Shown here in pieces: positions 10,001 to 18,340 of a stretch of 64,000 nt of DNA (positions within the stretch are counted from its first letter, which is position 1; each line of letters opens with the position of its first letter). Origin of the DNA: Planctomycetota bacterium (lineage in GTDB: Bacteria > Planctomycetota > Planctomycetia > Isosphaerales > Isosphaeraceae); assembly GCA_021791715.1 (NCBI GenBank), contig JAJYWB010000010.1, positions 41,627 to 105,626 of the forward strand, written 5' to 3'. A program made the position numbers and the translations under genes. The notes beneath the pieces were generated by a model that saw only the letters and a list, made by a program, of their open reading frames with translations, had not been told where the DNA came from and did not search any database.

Positions 10001-10448
10001 CGAAATCGGGAGAAAAAGATTCCGCACCGATCGTTTCGTACCGCGCAGCGAGTATCGCCGCGGCGATCAAGAAAATACGTCCGCCGAACGCGTTCCAGCC
10101 CAATCGGTATGTTTTGTTACTCCGATTCGTCTGATTCGAATCGGCTTGTGAATTGTGTCGATTGTCGCTTGAAACACCGAGCTCGGCGTCGTCGAGCGAG
10201 GTCGGGTGATATTCGATCTCGTTGATACCGATTCGAAGGGCGCCGTCAATCGAAGCGTAATCGGAGTGTTCAGACGCGTTCCGAGAGGGATCGTCGCGGA
10301 AGTCGTAGGATTGTTTTCGAGGCCCGATCGAGAGATCGACCTGCGAGCTCGCGTGCTCGTCGCCGGATTGGATCGGATCGAGACCGGCCGTTAGATCGAT
10401 GGATTCGATGATTTTGAGAGCGTGGTTGTCCGATACATGTTCGCTCAT
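7017..10448 (-). CDS. Kinase-less kinesin-light-chain-type TPR protein (paralog of the neighbouring kinase's TPR array)
   Basis: 1143 residues from the ATG at 10448, chosen because GAGGAGAAGGCG directly precedes it; the upstream in-frame extension looks non-coding. The N-terminus (about 1-115) is polar with no recognisable domain. A short hydrophobic segment follows (GRIFLIAAAILAA), probably a membrane anchor. The rest is a long array of 42-residue TPRs of the kinesin-light-chain type (pattern SGRxxEAIPLxExxLKxxExxLGxDHxxT), roughly twenty units. The C-terminal block (SLYEAWGKPEKAAEWREKL, then a KPDPNPKPAPK-type tail) closely matches the end of the kinase encoded at 10850-15790, so the two arose by duplication and one has no kinase domain. 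The likely role is a protein-protein interaction scaffold. Partners are unknown. Confidence 0.88.
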   Translation of the reverse strand: MSEHVSDNHALKIIESIDLTAGLDPIQSGDEHASSQVDLSIGPRKQSYDFRDDPSRNASEHSDYASIDGALRIGINEIEYHPTSLDDAELGVSSDNRHNSQADSNQTNRSNKTYRLGWNAFGGRIFLIAAAILAARYETIGAESFSPDFGRENVGSRATIEAFQQVRDRADQINEQDKKKITVDNLNIKDKVGDRNNDVKVKNEDRIASNERIKTAILNEMGRIYLSFGMKRRAIDLLQYVGNEREKMLGAHHLDTIDSRVNLAAAYSEIGRLTEALSILEKAVKECEAKLELDHPLRLKVRDEFATTLRLSNRAPEAISLFEINLKRREAKLGPDHRDCINNRVNLGLAYFASGRINEGIPFIETTLKMVEDKLGHDETDELKLKVMLGVAYIDSGRFAESIRILDEYLKRLENRQGLGSHESLEYMKYIIEAYVKSNRFGDAIGILKMKCERFENEIGKESIATIGVRELLADVYSRSGRLVDAIPLYETSYKQRSYYYGCDSIGTLSCAFELASLYRESGRVVEAIRLLEESLKNCERWIGVDDPRTLEFGDNLASAYLAGGRNDEAIALSMKNLKRREAKFDADHEDVVNNVLFLATTFTLIGRFDDAIPLYERTLKHYESKVGVEDPETESLRYILAHVYLNARKNTKAIKMLENLYKDSKGKVGADHPKTIERGDDLIQAYEKAGRAEETIPLLEANLARAEQNYGKDHMQTIADRMSVARALRKSGRVIEAVALMEESVGRLGRLVQPNHPLLSTMRETLAITYIEADRAVEAIPQLETIIAGRESVLGPAGLETFAARLALVDAYADVGKLAKSTLMMKEIHKQIESRYGLTHMASILCRGNLAKIYLRSGRTEEAIALLDPIMNQFEKTYGANHKTTRFMRNQLASILFDSGRFAEAIPLFETSLSQYEAESGLGDYDTLETRNQLAKAYLFNRNIAKGIKLYEMNFKILEADLGPDHSFTIDARSNLAWGYEFDKQWSKAETIRREILAQTRRSEPVVDDKLATELLCLGRVLLWENKNAEAESLLRESLSIIENKFPQKWGRYSVMNLLGGALSGQNKFAEAEPLLIQGYEGMIALEAKIPLDGKISLPEAAARIVSLYEAWGKPEKAAEWREKLKASSTAKPDPNPKPAPK

Positions 10449-10849
10449 CGCCTTCTCCTCGTTCGAGATCGATTTGAGTTCCCACCTTAACATGCGAATT
10501 TGAGGATCCAGATGCGCAGCTTGCCGGTGAGATTTTTGAAAGTTTCTGGAACCGACGATCGCTTCGAATCGCGTTTTTTTCAAGCCGCGTGCATCGCCGA
10601 TCCAAGCCGATCGGCGCGAGCAAGTCGCGGTCGACAAGCGAAACGAAGCGGTCAGGGACCGTCCGGATCGGTGGTCGGCGGCGATGCGCAACTATTCAAG
10701 CGTTTTCCATGGGACGAACGGGTGAGAGAAAGAGTTACGATCGCAACATCGCATTCATTGTGAATTATTATTGCATATTATGATCGTCTCCTATTCATTC
10801 TGGATCTCGAGTGCACGACGATGGAAGTGAAAGATCGGCCGCGGACGAT
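10449..10849. other. Upstream region of the TPR gene, no gene seen
   Basis: 401 bp between two minus-strand genes. It contains the Shine-Dalgarno for the TPR gene at about 10449-10460 and an AT-rich patch at about 10750-10795 that could hold its promoter. Short ORFs here lack ribosome sites and homology. Confidence 0.4.
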
Positions 10850-13800
10850 TCACTTTGAAGCGGGTTTTGGATCGGCGTCGGGATTCGCCGCTCGAGAGGC
10901 TTTGAGCTTCTCCCTCCATTCGGCCGCTTTTTCCGGCTTTCCCCAGGCTTCGTAGAGCGAAACGATTCGCTCGGCAGCATTGACGATGAATTTCTGAGCA
11001 TTCTCCGCAATTTTGGTTTCGCGAGCATTCAGCCCTAGATATCCTTGAATCAGAAGCGGCTCGGCTTCGGCGAATTTCTTTTGTCCGATTAGAGAATCGC
11101 CGAGCAGGCTCATCGTGCTGAACCGAGCCCAATCTTCGGGTTGATTCTTTTCTTGGATCGCCAGGCACTCGCGAAGGAACGGCTCGGCTTCGGCCGACTT
11201 TTTTTGCAGGAGCAAGTTATTGCCAAGAATCATCAAGGGGATGATGAGGGCGGGACTATCGTTTCGTAAACATCGGCGTTGACGCTCGAGAAAATCGCGG
11301 ATGAGAGCATCGACTTTTTCTCGTTGTTTTATAGATTCGTATATATACGCAAATTTATCTAGGACATGTATCGTAAGGCGGTCGCCTGGACCGTACTTTG
11401 ATTCATAGAGCTTGAGATTCGCTTCAAATAGCCGAATCGCGTCGTCGATTCGGCCGCCGACTCTATAAGCGTCTGCGAGATTGGTTCGAGTAATAAGGGT
11501 TTCTGAATGGTCGATTCCATTTTTTGTCTCTCGCTGCTTAAGCGTCGTTTCAAGGAGCGGGATCGCCGTATCAAATCGACCGTCTTCGATATAAGCGATA
11601 GCGAGGTTGTTTCGCGCGCTCAGCATAAGTTCGTGATCGGGTGCGAGCTTGGCGGTCAATCGATCCAAGGCCTTCTGATTCAAAGCGACGGCGTCTCTCT
11701 TACGACCTACCGATTGATAGAGTTTTACAAGATTATTGCGGCATGTCATCAAGATCGATTCATCGACGTTTTGATCGGCCTCGGAGCGATTGAGAACCAT
11801 TTCATAAAGATACATTGCTTCGTTGGTTCTGCCGACACTTTTATACGAATTCGCAAGGGTGATTCTGCAAATGATCGTATCCGAACGATCGGGACCGATC
11901 TGAGTTTCCATTAAATTTAGGATTTTTTCATTCAATAAAACGGCTTCCGCGTTGCGTCCGGCGGTCAAATAGAGAGAACCGAGATCGACCCCGCATTTCC
12001 TCTTCAGAGGATGATCGATCCCGAGCTTGGTCTCGATTTGGTTGAGGATCGATTCGTAAAGTGATATCGCTTCTTCGGTTCGTTTCGCCACGCGATACGC
12101 CGATGCGAGATCGATACGGCAGGCGATCGTGTCGGGGTGGTCGAGACCAAGTTTAGATTCTCGACGATTGAGAATCCTTCGAAATTGTTCGATCGATTCG
12201 GCGTAGCGTCCAGCCTCCGCGTAAGCGCAAGCGAGGTTCTTCATGCATAATTGACTATTAGGATGGTCCGGTCCGAACTTGGATAAATGTAGTTTGACGT
12301 TCAACTCATGCATGACGACCGCATCGCCCGATCGTTTGGCGAAACGATAGGATTGAGCAAGGTTGTTCCGTGCTATTAAAATATTATTATTATCACTTCC
12401 AAGCGTTTTCTCGCATTGGTTCAGCAACTTCTCGTAAAGTGCGATCGCGTCGGCGAAGCGGAGCGCGGAATTGTAGTTCTCCGCGAGGTTTATGCGTCGC
12501 CTGATCGTATCGGGGTGATCGGGTCCGAGTTTTGCTTCGGTCATTTTGAAATTCGTTTCAAAAAGCTCGAATGCGACGGATTGTTTTCCCGCATCCATTT
12601 TGGCGCTTGCGAGATTGTCGCGAACAATTAATGTTTCGGGGTGATCGGCGCCGAGCTTGGAAATCATTTGATTTAGCGTCGACTCCAATAAGGCGACGGC
12701 TTCAGCGGTTCGATGCGCTTCTTTGTAAGACATTGCGAGATTTTTTCGAGTGTTTAATGTATCGGGATGGTCGAAACCTAAATCGGTCTCCATCCTCCTC
12801 AAGGTTTTTTCAAATAACTCGATCGCTTCGCCGAATCTACCCGATTTTCGAACGGCGTCGGCGAGATTCTTTCGCGGCTCAGGATTACCAGGGTGGTTTT
12901 TTCCATTTTTCTCCTCCAATCTCCCTGATTTGGATTCGCGAAGCGCGATCGCCTCGGAGTCGCGGCATAGCTTTGAATATGTCGTTATAAAATTACATTT
13001 AATCATGAGCGTACTGGGATGGTCTGGCCCGAACTTGTCTTCGATCCGTTTGAGATATGAATCTAAAAGAGATTCGGCCTTTTCGACGCGCCCTAGAGAA
13101 ATATATACTGATGCAAGATTCATTAGATCTGTAAATGTTTCGGTGACGTCGGAACCGAAATTGGTCAGACTTCGTTCGGCGGTCTTCTCAAGTAGGGGAA
13201 CGGCTTCGGCGTAGCGGCCCGCTAACTTATAGGCTTGACCAAGGAACCCGAGACCGACGAGATAATACGGATGGTCGACGCCAAGCTTGGATTCGGCGTA
13301 TTTTAAGTTTTTCTCGAGAATGGAGATCGCCTCCAAATATCTGGCTGTGTCAATATACAATTTTGCCAGCATATTACGAGACAGGATCGTGTCGGGGTGG
13401 TCGAATCCGAGTTTCGCCTCGGACATCTTGAAATTTTTCTCGAATTGAGCTACGGCGTCCGTTAAACGACCGGCGGACTGGTAAACACATGCTAAATTGT
13501 GGTGACAAGCGAGAGTATCCGGGTGATACGGACCGAACCTCGCTTCCGTTCGTTTAAGCGTCGATTCGAGCATAGAGACGGCTTCGCCGATTCTTCCCGC
13601 CTGTTGATACTCCATGCCCAGATTGTTACGAATCGATAGAGATGTCGGATGGTCGGCCCCCATAGCCGCCTCTTCGCTTTTGAGAAGGGACTCGTGCAAG
13701 GCGATCGCTTCGGATAATCGTCCCGCTGACGCGTATGCGCGACCTAGACAGTTAATTGTTATTTTAATACTTGCATGCTTTGAACCGAGTACGACCTCTT

Positions 13801-15790
13801 GCCGTTTAAGAGCATCCTCAATGATTGTGATTGCTTCTTTAAACCGACCGGTATGATTATACGCCACGCCCAGACCCACTCGTCCGGTCAGCGTGTCGGG
13901 GTCGTCGCGACCAAGAATTTTCTCACTGTCTCTCGTTAATACTTCAAAACATGTAACCGCATTTTGATACATTCCCAATCCCAAGTACGATTTGCCCAAT
14001 GCGGAAAGCAGCGCCAGCCTCACTTTGGGAGGGCCGTCGAAGCCCGCTTCGAGTTTTGCCCTCGCTCTGTCGAGAACGTCGACGACTTTGACGTACTTTC
14101 CGTCTTCCTTGGGGTCGGCCATGCTAAGCATCTCGACCATAAAATCACCGACTTTTCGGGCCTGCAACCGATCCTGCTCGGCTTGATCGCGGTCGCGTTC
14201 GGATCGTTTGAGCGCAGCGGCGGTTTCCGCCTGCGCCTTACGCGTGTCCGCAAGCGCACGAATCGTCTTTTGATTCGCTCTGGATAGATCCAAGGCGCGC
14301 GCGATCGCCTTTCGCTCGGCGTCGGTCGCTCGGAGCGCGAACCAAGTGCTCACCGCGACCCCGACGGCTAACAAAGCCGCGAAACCCGATACGACCGCGA
14401 GCAAACCCCGATTCTTCATCGCGAACTTCCGCATCTTGTAAGAGGTCGACGGCGGACCCGCCTCGACGGGCTCTTCATGCAAATAGCGTTCGATATCCCG
14501 CGCGAACGCGTTCGCGGTCTCGTATCGTCTCCTTCGATCCTTATCGAGCGCTTTCATCACGATCCAATCGATCTCGCCGCGCATCATTTTGGAAAGCTTG
14601 GCGGGATCGGTCCGGCGAGTCTCGGCGATCGGCCGCGCCGAATCGCCCGAATCGCTCACCCGCTTGCTCGGCCTGGGGGGATCCTCCTTGCGAATCCGCC
14701 GCAAAATCTCGTCCAACCCCGCACGCCTCAAACTCGACCTCTCAAGCGGAATCGTCCCCGTTAACAGCTCGTATAAAAGCACACCCAACGAATAAATATC
14801 GCTGCGCGTATCGATATCGATCCTTCCCGCCTCGGCCTGCTCGGGGCTCATGTATTCCAACGTGCCGACGACTGCGCCGTAACGCGTGCACAAAGTTTTT
14901 TCGGTCAGGGATTGATCGACGGCCTTGGCCACGCCGAAATCGATCACTTTCGCGACGTGCTTTCCGTCCTGCACCTCGACCAACACGTTCGACGGCTTAA
15001 TATCACGATGAATGATTCCCTTTTGATGCGCGTGCTGGATCGCGTGACAGACCGAGATGAAGAGTTCGAGACGCTCTTTGGGAGTCAGTCGACCGGAATC
15101 GCAATATTCGGTGATCGGCTTCCCTTTAACGAGTTCCATGACGAAATACGGGCGTCCCGTCTCGGTGGCTCCGGCGTCGAAAACGCGCGCGATGTTCTGA
15201 TGATCCATCATCGCGAGCGCCTGGCGTTCGGCCTCGAACCGCGCGACGACTTGCCCCGTGTCGATTCCCGCTTTCATGATTTTGAGCGCAACCTTGCGAC
15301 GGACGGGCTTATCCTGCTCGGCCATGAAGACCTTCCCCATGGCCCCCTCGCCGATTAGTTCGAGTAATCGATAAGGCCCGATACGACTTCCGGGACCTTC
15401 GAGAATCGTTTGATTTCCGTTCAAATCGACGGTCATACCGCCGTCGGAGAACGACGACATGTTCTCCGATGAAGAATCCCCCTCCGTGACGATCATGTCG
15501 CATGACGAGAAATCCCCCTCCATACCGATCGCCGAATCGACGACACATTCGTTAAAACATGAATCAATTGAAAAAGTGCTTTCATTCGTATTGAAGTCGC
15601 AATCGTCTTCGAGAGCCGCGGCGAAGACGAGTTCGTTAAGGAAATCGCCGGCTTTCTCGTACGACCTGAGGAGCGCTTCTACTCGGCGACGGAGCGAATC
15701 GTCGCCCGAGCACTCACGATCGAGATATGCCGACCGCTCCTCGGAATCGACGATGTTAATCGCGTTGATGAAGAGTTCGCGTTCGTTCAT
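10850..15790 (-). CDS. Ser/Thr protein kinase with membrane helix and long kinesin-light-chain TPR array
   Basis: 1646 residues. The N-terminus (about 1-135) resembles the leader of planctomycete kinases (LFINAINIVDSEERSAYLDRE, then a Leu/Arg helix). The kinase domain starts at about 138 (YRLLELIGEGAMGKVF) with VALKIM, HRDIKPSNVL, DFGVAK and SPEQ all intact, so it is predicted active. A membrane helix follows (LLAVVSGFAALLAVGVAVSTW), then a coiled-coil-like Ala/Arg/Gln region, then more than twenty TPRs with the LGxDHPDT signature. The gene lies 124 bp downstream of an ECF sigma factor on the same strand. That pairing is known in Planctomycetes, where kinases are proposed to replace the anti-sigma factor. 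The substrate may be the sigma factor, which is inference. The C-terminus is paralogous to the protein encoded at 7017-10448. Confidence 0.95.
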   Translation of the reverse strand: MNERELFINAINIVDSEERSAYLDRECSGDDSLRRRVEALLRSYEKAGDFLNELVFAAALEDDCDFNTNESTFSIDSCFNECVVDSAIGMEGDFSSCDMIVTEGDSSSENMSSFSDGGMTVDLNGNQTILEGPGSRIGPYRLLELIGEGAMGKVFMAEQDKPVRRKVALKIMKAGIDTGQVVARFEAERQALAMMDHQNIARVFDAGATETGRPYFVMELVKGKPITEYCDSGRLTPKERLELFISVCHAIQHAHQKGIIHRDIKPSNVLVEVQDGKHVAKVIDFGVAKAVDQSLTEKTLCTRYGAVVGTLEYMSPEQAEAGRIDIDTRSDIYSLGVLLYELLTGTIPLERSSLRRAGLDEILRRIRKEDPPRPSKRVSDSGDSARPIAETRRTDPAKLSKMMRGEIDWIVMKALDKDRRRRYETANAFARDIERYLHEEPVEAGPPSTSYKMRKFAMKNRGLLAVVSGFAALLAVGVAVSTWFALRATDAERKAIARALDLSRANQKTIRALADTRKAQAETAAALKRSERDRDQAEQDRLQARKVGDFMVEMLSMADPKEDGKYVKVVDVLDRARAKLEAGFDGPPKVRLALLSALGKSYLGLGMYQNAVTCFEVLTRDSEKILGRDDPDTLTGRVGLGVAYNHTGRFKEAITIIEDALKRQEVVLGSKHASIKITINCLGRAYASAGRLSEAIALHESLLKSEEAAMGADHPTSLSIRNNLGMEYQQAGRIGEAVSMLESTLKRTEARFGPYHPDTLACHHNLACVYQSAGRLTDAVAQFEKNFKMSEAKLGFDHPDTILSRNMLAKLYIDTARYLEAISILEKNLKYAESKLGVDHPYYLVGLGFLGQAYKLAGRYAEAVPLLEKTAERSLTNFGSDVTETFTDLMNLASVYISLGRVEKAESLLDSYLKRIEDKFGPDHPSTLMIKCNFITTYSKLCRDSEAIALRESKSGRLEEKNGKNHPGNPEPRKNLADAVRKSGRFGEAIELFEKTLRRMETDLGFDHPDTLNTRKNLAMSYKEAHRTAEAVALLESTLNQMISKLGADHPETLIVRDNLASAKMDAGKQSVAFELFETNFKMTEAKLGPDHPDTIRRRINLAENYNSALRFADAIALYEKLLNQCEKTLGSDNNNILIARNNLAQSYRFAKRSGDAVVMHELNVKLHLSKFGPDHPNSQLCMKNLACAYAEAGRYAESIEQFRRILNRRESKLGLDHPDTIACRIDLASAYRVAKRTEEAISLYESILNQIETKLGIDHPLKRKCGVDLGSLYLTAGRNAEAVLLNEKILNLMETQIGPDRSDTIICRITLANSYKSVGRTNEAMYLYEMVLNRSEADQNVDESILMTCRNNLVKLYQSVGRKRDAVALNQKALDRLTAKLAPDHELMLSARNNLAIAYIEDGRFDTAIPLLETTLKQRETKNGIDHSETLITRTNLADAYRVGGRIDDAIRLFEANLKLYESKYGPGDRLTIHVLDKFAYIYESIKQREKVDALIRDFLERQRRCLRNDSPALIIPLMILGNNLLLQKKSAEAEPFLRECLAIQEKNQPEDWARFSTMSLLGDSLIGQKKFAEAEPLLIQGYLGLNARETKIAENAQKFIVNAAERIVSLYEAWGKPEKAAEWREKLKASRAANPDADPKPASK

Positions 15791-15914
15791 CGTGATGTCC
15801 CGGTTCGAGATGAAAACAACGTCTCGATTGGTTGTGCGAGATTCGGTTTCGAATCGCGCGGCGAATGGCGAAACTTTTGGGAGATTTCCCGGATGCGATA
15901 TCGCGAAAGAATCC

Positions 15915-16478
15915 TTACAAATCGTTCGCGTCGAGCTCGGTGTAGAGCCAAGCGCGCGCGTAAGCCCAGAGAGAATCGGCGGTTCGGCTTGAAACTCCGA
16001 GCGCCGCCGCAGCTTCTTTCAGGGTTAATCCGGCGAAAAAGCGAAGATTGACGATCTCGGCGGCTTTCGGATCGAGTTCGCCGAGACGATCGAGCGCCTC
16101 GTCGAGCGCGAGCAGATCGTAAGGCGATTCGGGAGACGCGATCGACATTTGATCGAAGTATCGACGATCGAGACCGCCTCCGTGTTTGACCGTTTGTTTG
16201 CGGCGGGCGTTTTCGACGAGGATTCGCCTCATCGCCTTGGCCGCGGCTCCGTAGAAATGGCCTCGTCCGTTCCAACGCGGATCGTCGCACGCGCCGACGA
16301 GTCTGAGATAAGCCTCGTGAACGAGAGCCGTGGCGCAAAGAGTCTGTCCGGGTCGTTCGTTGCGCATCATCTTCCCGGCTAGAGCCTTAAGCTCGTCGTA
16401 AACGAGCGGCAGAAGCTCTCCGGCGGCGCGACGGTCGCCGCGATCGATCGCGTTCAGAAGCCTTGTCACCTCGTTCAT
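15915..16478 (-). CDS. ECF-type RNA polymerase sigma factor (TIGR02999-like)
   Basis: 187 residues from the ATG at 16478; a TTG at 16514 would add 12 residues but the family normally begins M-N-E-V-T. The sigma-2 region covers about 1-80 (LLPLVYDELKALAGKMM, then a VHEAYLRL motif). The sigma-4 helix-turn-helix is about 150-182 (LTLKEAAAALGVSSRTADSLW). Length and motifs match the planctomycete ECF subfamily found beside Ser/Thr kinases. It should recruit core RNA polymerase to a dedicated promoter set, with activity probably controlled by the kinase encoded next to it. No zinc-finger anti-sigma gene is nearby. The gene is divergent from the GlcD-like gene. Confidence 0.93.
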   Translation of the reverse strand: MNEVTRLLNAIDRGDRRAAGELLPLVYDELKALAGKMMRNERPGQTLCATALVHEAYLRLVGACDDPRWNGRGHFYGAAAKAMRRILVENARRKQTVKHGGGLDRRYFDQMSIASPESPYDLLALDEALDRLGELDPKAAEIVNLRFFAGLTLKEAAAALGVSSRTADSLWAYARAWLYTELDANDL

Positions 16479-16790
16479 GTTATCAATGATATCAGACGGG
16501 TGATACCCTTGCAATATCCCGATTCAATAAACCGGTTGATTCAACCTAAGTGTTTGAAATCAAATGAGTTTGATGAAATTCGGATCGAGTGAACTCGCCT
16601 CGGAAAATCGATCGAGTGCGCTCCGTGACGAGCCTTTGAGCCTGGCGATTCGTCCGATTCGATCGCGACCTAAAACGACGACGTGTCCCGACCCGATCGT
16701 TTGGTGTAAAGTGGATCGGCGGAATAGGAATCGAGGCGATTCCGTTCCGTGAAACCTTAATGATCGAGCACCCTGGGATTTAATCACGCC
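16479..16790. other. Divergent promoter region between sigma factor and GlcD-like gene
   Basis: 312 bp between genes pointing away from each other, so both promoters should be here. I could not assign a convincing -35/-10 pair and see no coding signal. Confidence 0.4.
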
Positions 16791-18251
16791 ATGTCCGTCG
16801 CGACCTCTCCCGCATCGAAATCCACGCTGTTCCAAGAGCTCGCCCGGATCGTCGGCGCCGAGGGGGTGATCGAACACCGGGACGAACTGCTTGTTTACGA
16901 ATGCGATGGATACGTGATCGAAAAGAGCCTTCCCGACGTCGTCGTGTTTCCGACGACGACCGAGCAGGTTGTGGCGATCGTCAAGCTTTGCGGCCGGCTC
17001 GGCGTGCCGTTCGTGCCTCGAGGCGCGGGGACGAGTCTCGCGGGAGGGACGCTCGCGGTCGGCGGAGGGGTGATGATTTGTCTCACGCGGATGAAGCGAA
17101 TCGTCGAGATCAACCTCGCCGACGGCTACGCGATCGTCGAGCCCGGAGTCGTCAACGTGTGGCTGACTCGGGCGCTCGCGGGAAGCGGGTTCCATTACGC
17201 CCCCGATCCTTCAAGCCAAACCGCGTGCACGATCGGCGGAAACGTCGGCACGAACTCGGGAGGCCCTCATACGCTCAAATATGGTGTTACGGTTAACCAT
17301 GTTTTGGGAGTTGAACTCGTCCTTCCCGACGGATCGATCGTTCGGACCGGAGGAGTGACCGAAGACGACCCCGGTTACGATTTGACGGGGTTGATCGTGG
17401 GTAACGAGGGGACTTTCGGGATCGTCACGCGGGCGACCGTGGCGCTGACCCGCGACCCCGAGGCTGGGCGGACGTTGCTGGGGGTTTTCGCCGACGTTGA
17501 ATCGGCGACCGAGACCGTCAGCGACATCATCGCAGCGGGTATCGTTCCCGCGGCGCTCGAGATGCTCGATCAACCGATGATTCAGGCGATCGAGCAGGCG
17601 TTTCATCTCGGCTTCCCCGTCGACGCGGGGGCTCTGTTATTGATCGAAGTCGACGGTCTCGACGTCGGCCTCGATAACCAGGCCGAGGCGATCGCCGAGA
17701 TCACCAAAAAGCGGGGAGGATCGGTTCAAAAAGCGATCGCGTGGCGAACCCGCAAAGAACCCGAATACGTCGCGGTGTGGAAGGCTCGCAAATCGGCGTT
17801 CGGCGCGATCGGCCGATTGAGCCCCACGTTTTGCACCCAGGACGGAGTCGTCCCGCGCACAAAGCTTCCTCACATTTTAAGGGTGATCACGCAGATTGGT
17901 CTAAAATATGATATTAAGATCGCCAACGTGTTTCACGCTGGGGACGGGAACATTCACCCGATTCTTTTGTTCGACGAGCGCGACGAGGAGCAGGTGAAGC
18001 GTGTTTTGAAGGCGAGCCATGAGATTTTGGAGGAGTGCATCGCGGTCGGCGGCAGCGTGACGGGGGAGCATGGAATCGGCGTGGAGAAGATGGAGTTCAT
18101 GCCGCTTTTGTTTTCTCCCGCGGACATCGCGGCGATGATCGCGGTTCGAGCGGTGTTCAATCCCGAGGGGCGCTGCAGTCCCTCGAAGATGCTGCCGACG
18201 GGAGCGGGGTGCGTCGAGCGCAAAACGCCCGGCCGAATGGCTTCGGCTTAA
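16791..18251 (+). CDS. glcD: FAD-linked (S)-2-hydroxyacid (glycolate) dehydrogenase, GlcD-like subunit
   Basis: 486 residues, normal length for GlcD. The PCMH-type FAD-binding domain shows VPRGAGTSLAGG (about 76-87) and the long TACTIGGNVGTNSGGPH loop (about 143-160). The C-terminal FAD-oxidase domain carries NVFHAGDGNIHP (about 378-389) and GEHGIG (about 425), both hallmarks of the GlcD/D-lactate dehydrogenase family. It should oxidise glycolate or a related 2-hydroxyacid, passing electrons through partner subunits to the quinone pool. The GlcE-like gene follows after 89 bp on the same strand; no iron-sulfur GlcF gene lies in the window. D-lactate or another hydroxyacid remains possible as substrate. 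Confidence 0.93.
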   Translation: MSVATSPASKSTLFQELARIVGAEGVIEHRDELLVYECDGYVIEKSLPDVVVFPTTTEQVVAIVKLCGRLGVPFVPRGAGTSLAGGTLAVGGGVMICLTRMKRIVEINLADGYAIVEPGVVNVWLTRALAGSGFHYAPDPSSQTACTIGGNVGTNSGGPHTLKYGVTVNHVLGVELVLPDGSIVRTGGVTEDDPGYDLTGLIVGNEGTFGIVTRATVALTRDPEAGRTLLGVFADVESATETVSDIIAAGIVPAALEMLDQPMIQAIEQAFHLGFPVDAGALLLIEVDGLDVGLDNQAEAIAEITKKRGGSVQKAIAWRTRKEPEYVAVWKARKSAFGAIGRLSPTFCTQDGVVPRTKLPHILRVITQIGLKYDIKIANVFHAGDGNIHPILLFDERDEEQVKRVLKASHEILEECIAVGGSVTGEHGIGVEKMEFMPLLFSPADIAAMIAVRAVFNPEGRCSPSKMLPTGAGCVERKTPGRMASA

Positions 18252-18340
18252 GCCGCGGCCGGCGACGGTCGCGAATCGCTCATAATTCGTTATAATTACG
18301 TAAATATTAACTGACGTTATCAAGGTTTTAGGATTGATCG

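Noticed and set aside
10449..10691. N-terminal extension of the TPR protein by 81 residues
   Set aside because: The extension has no domain and a strong GAGGAGAAGG Shine-Dalgarno precedes the internal ATG at 10448.
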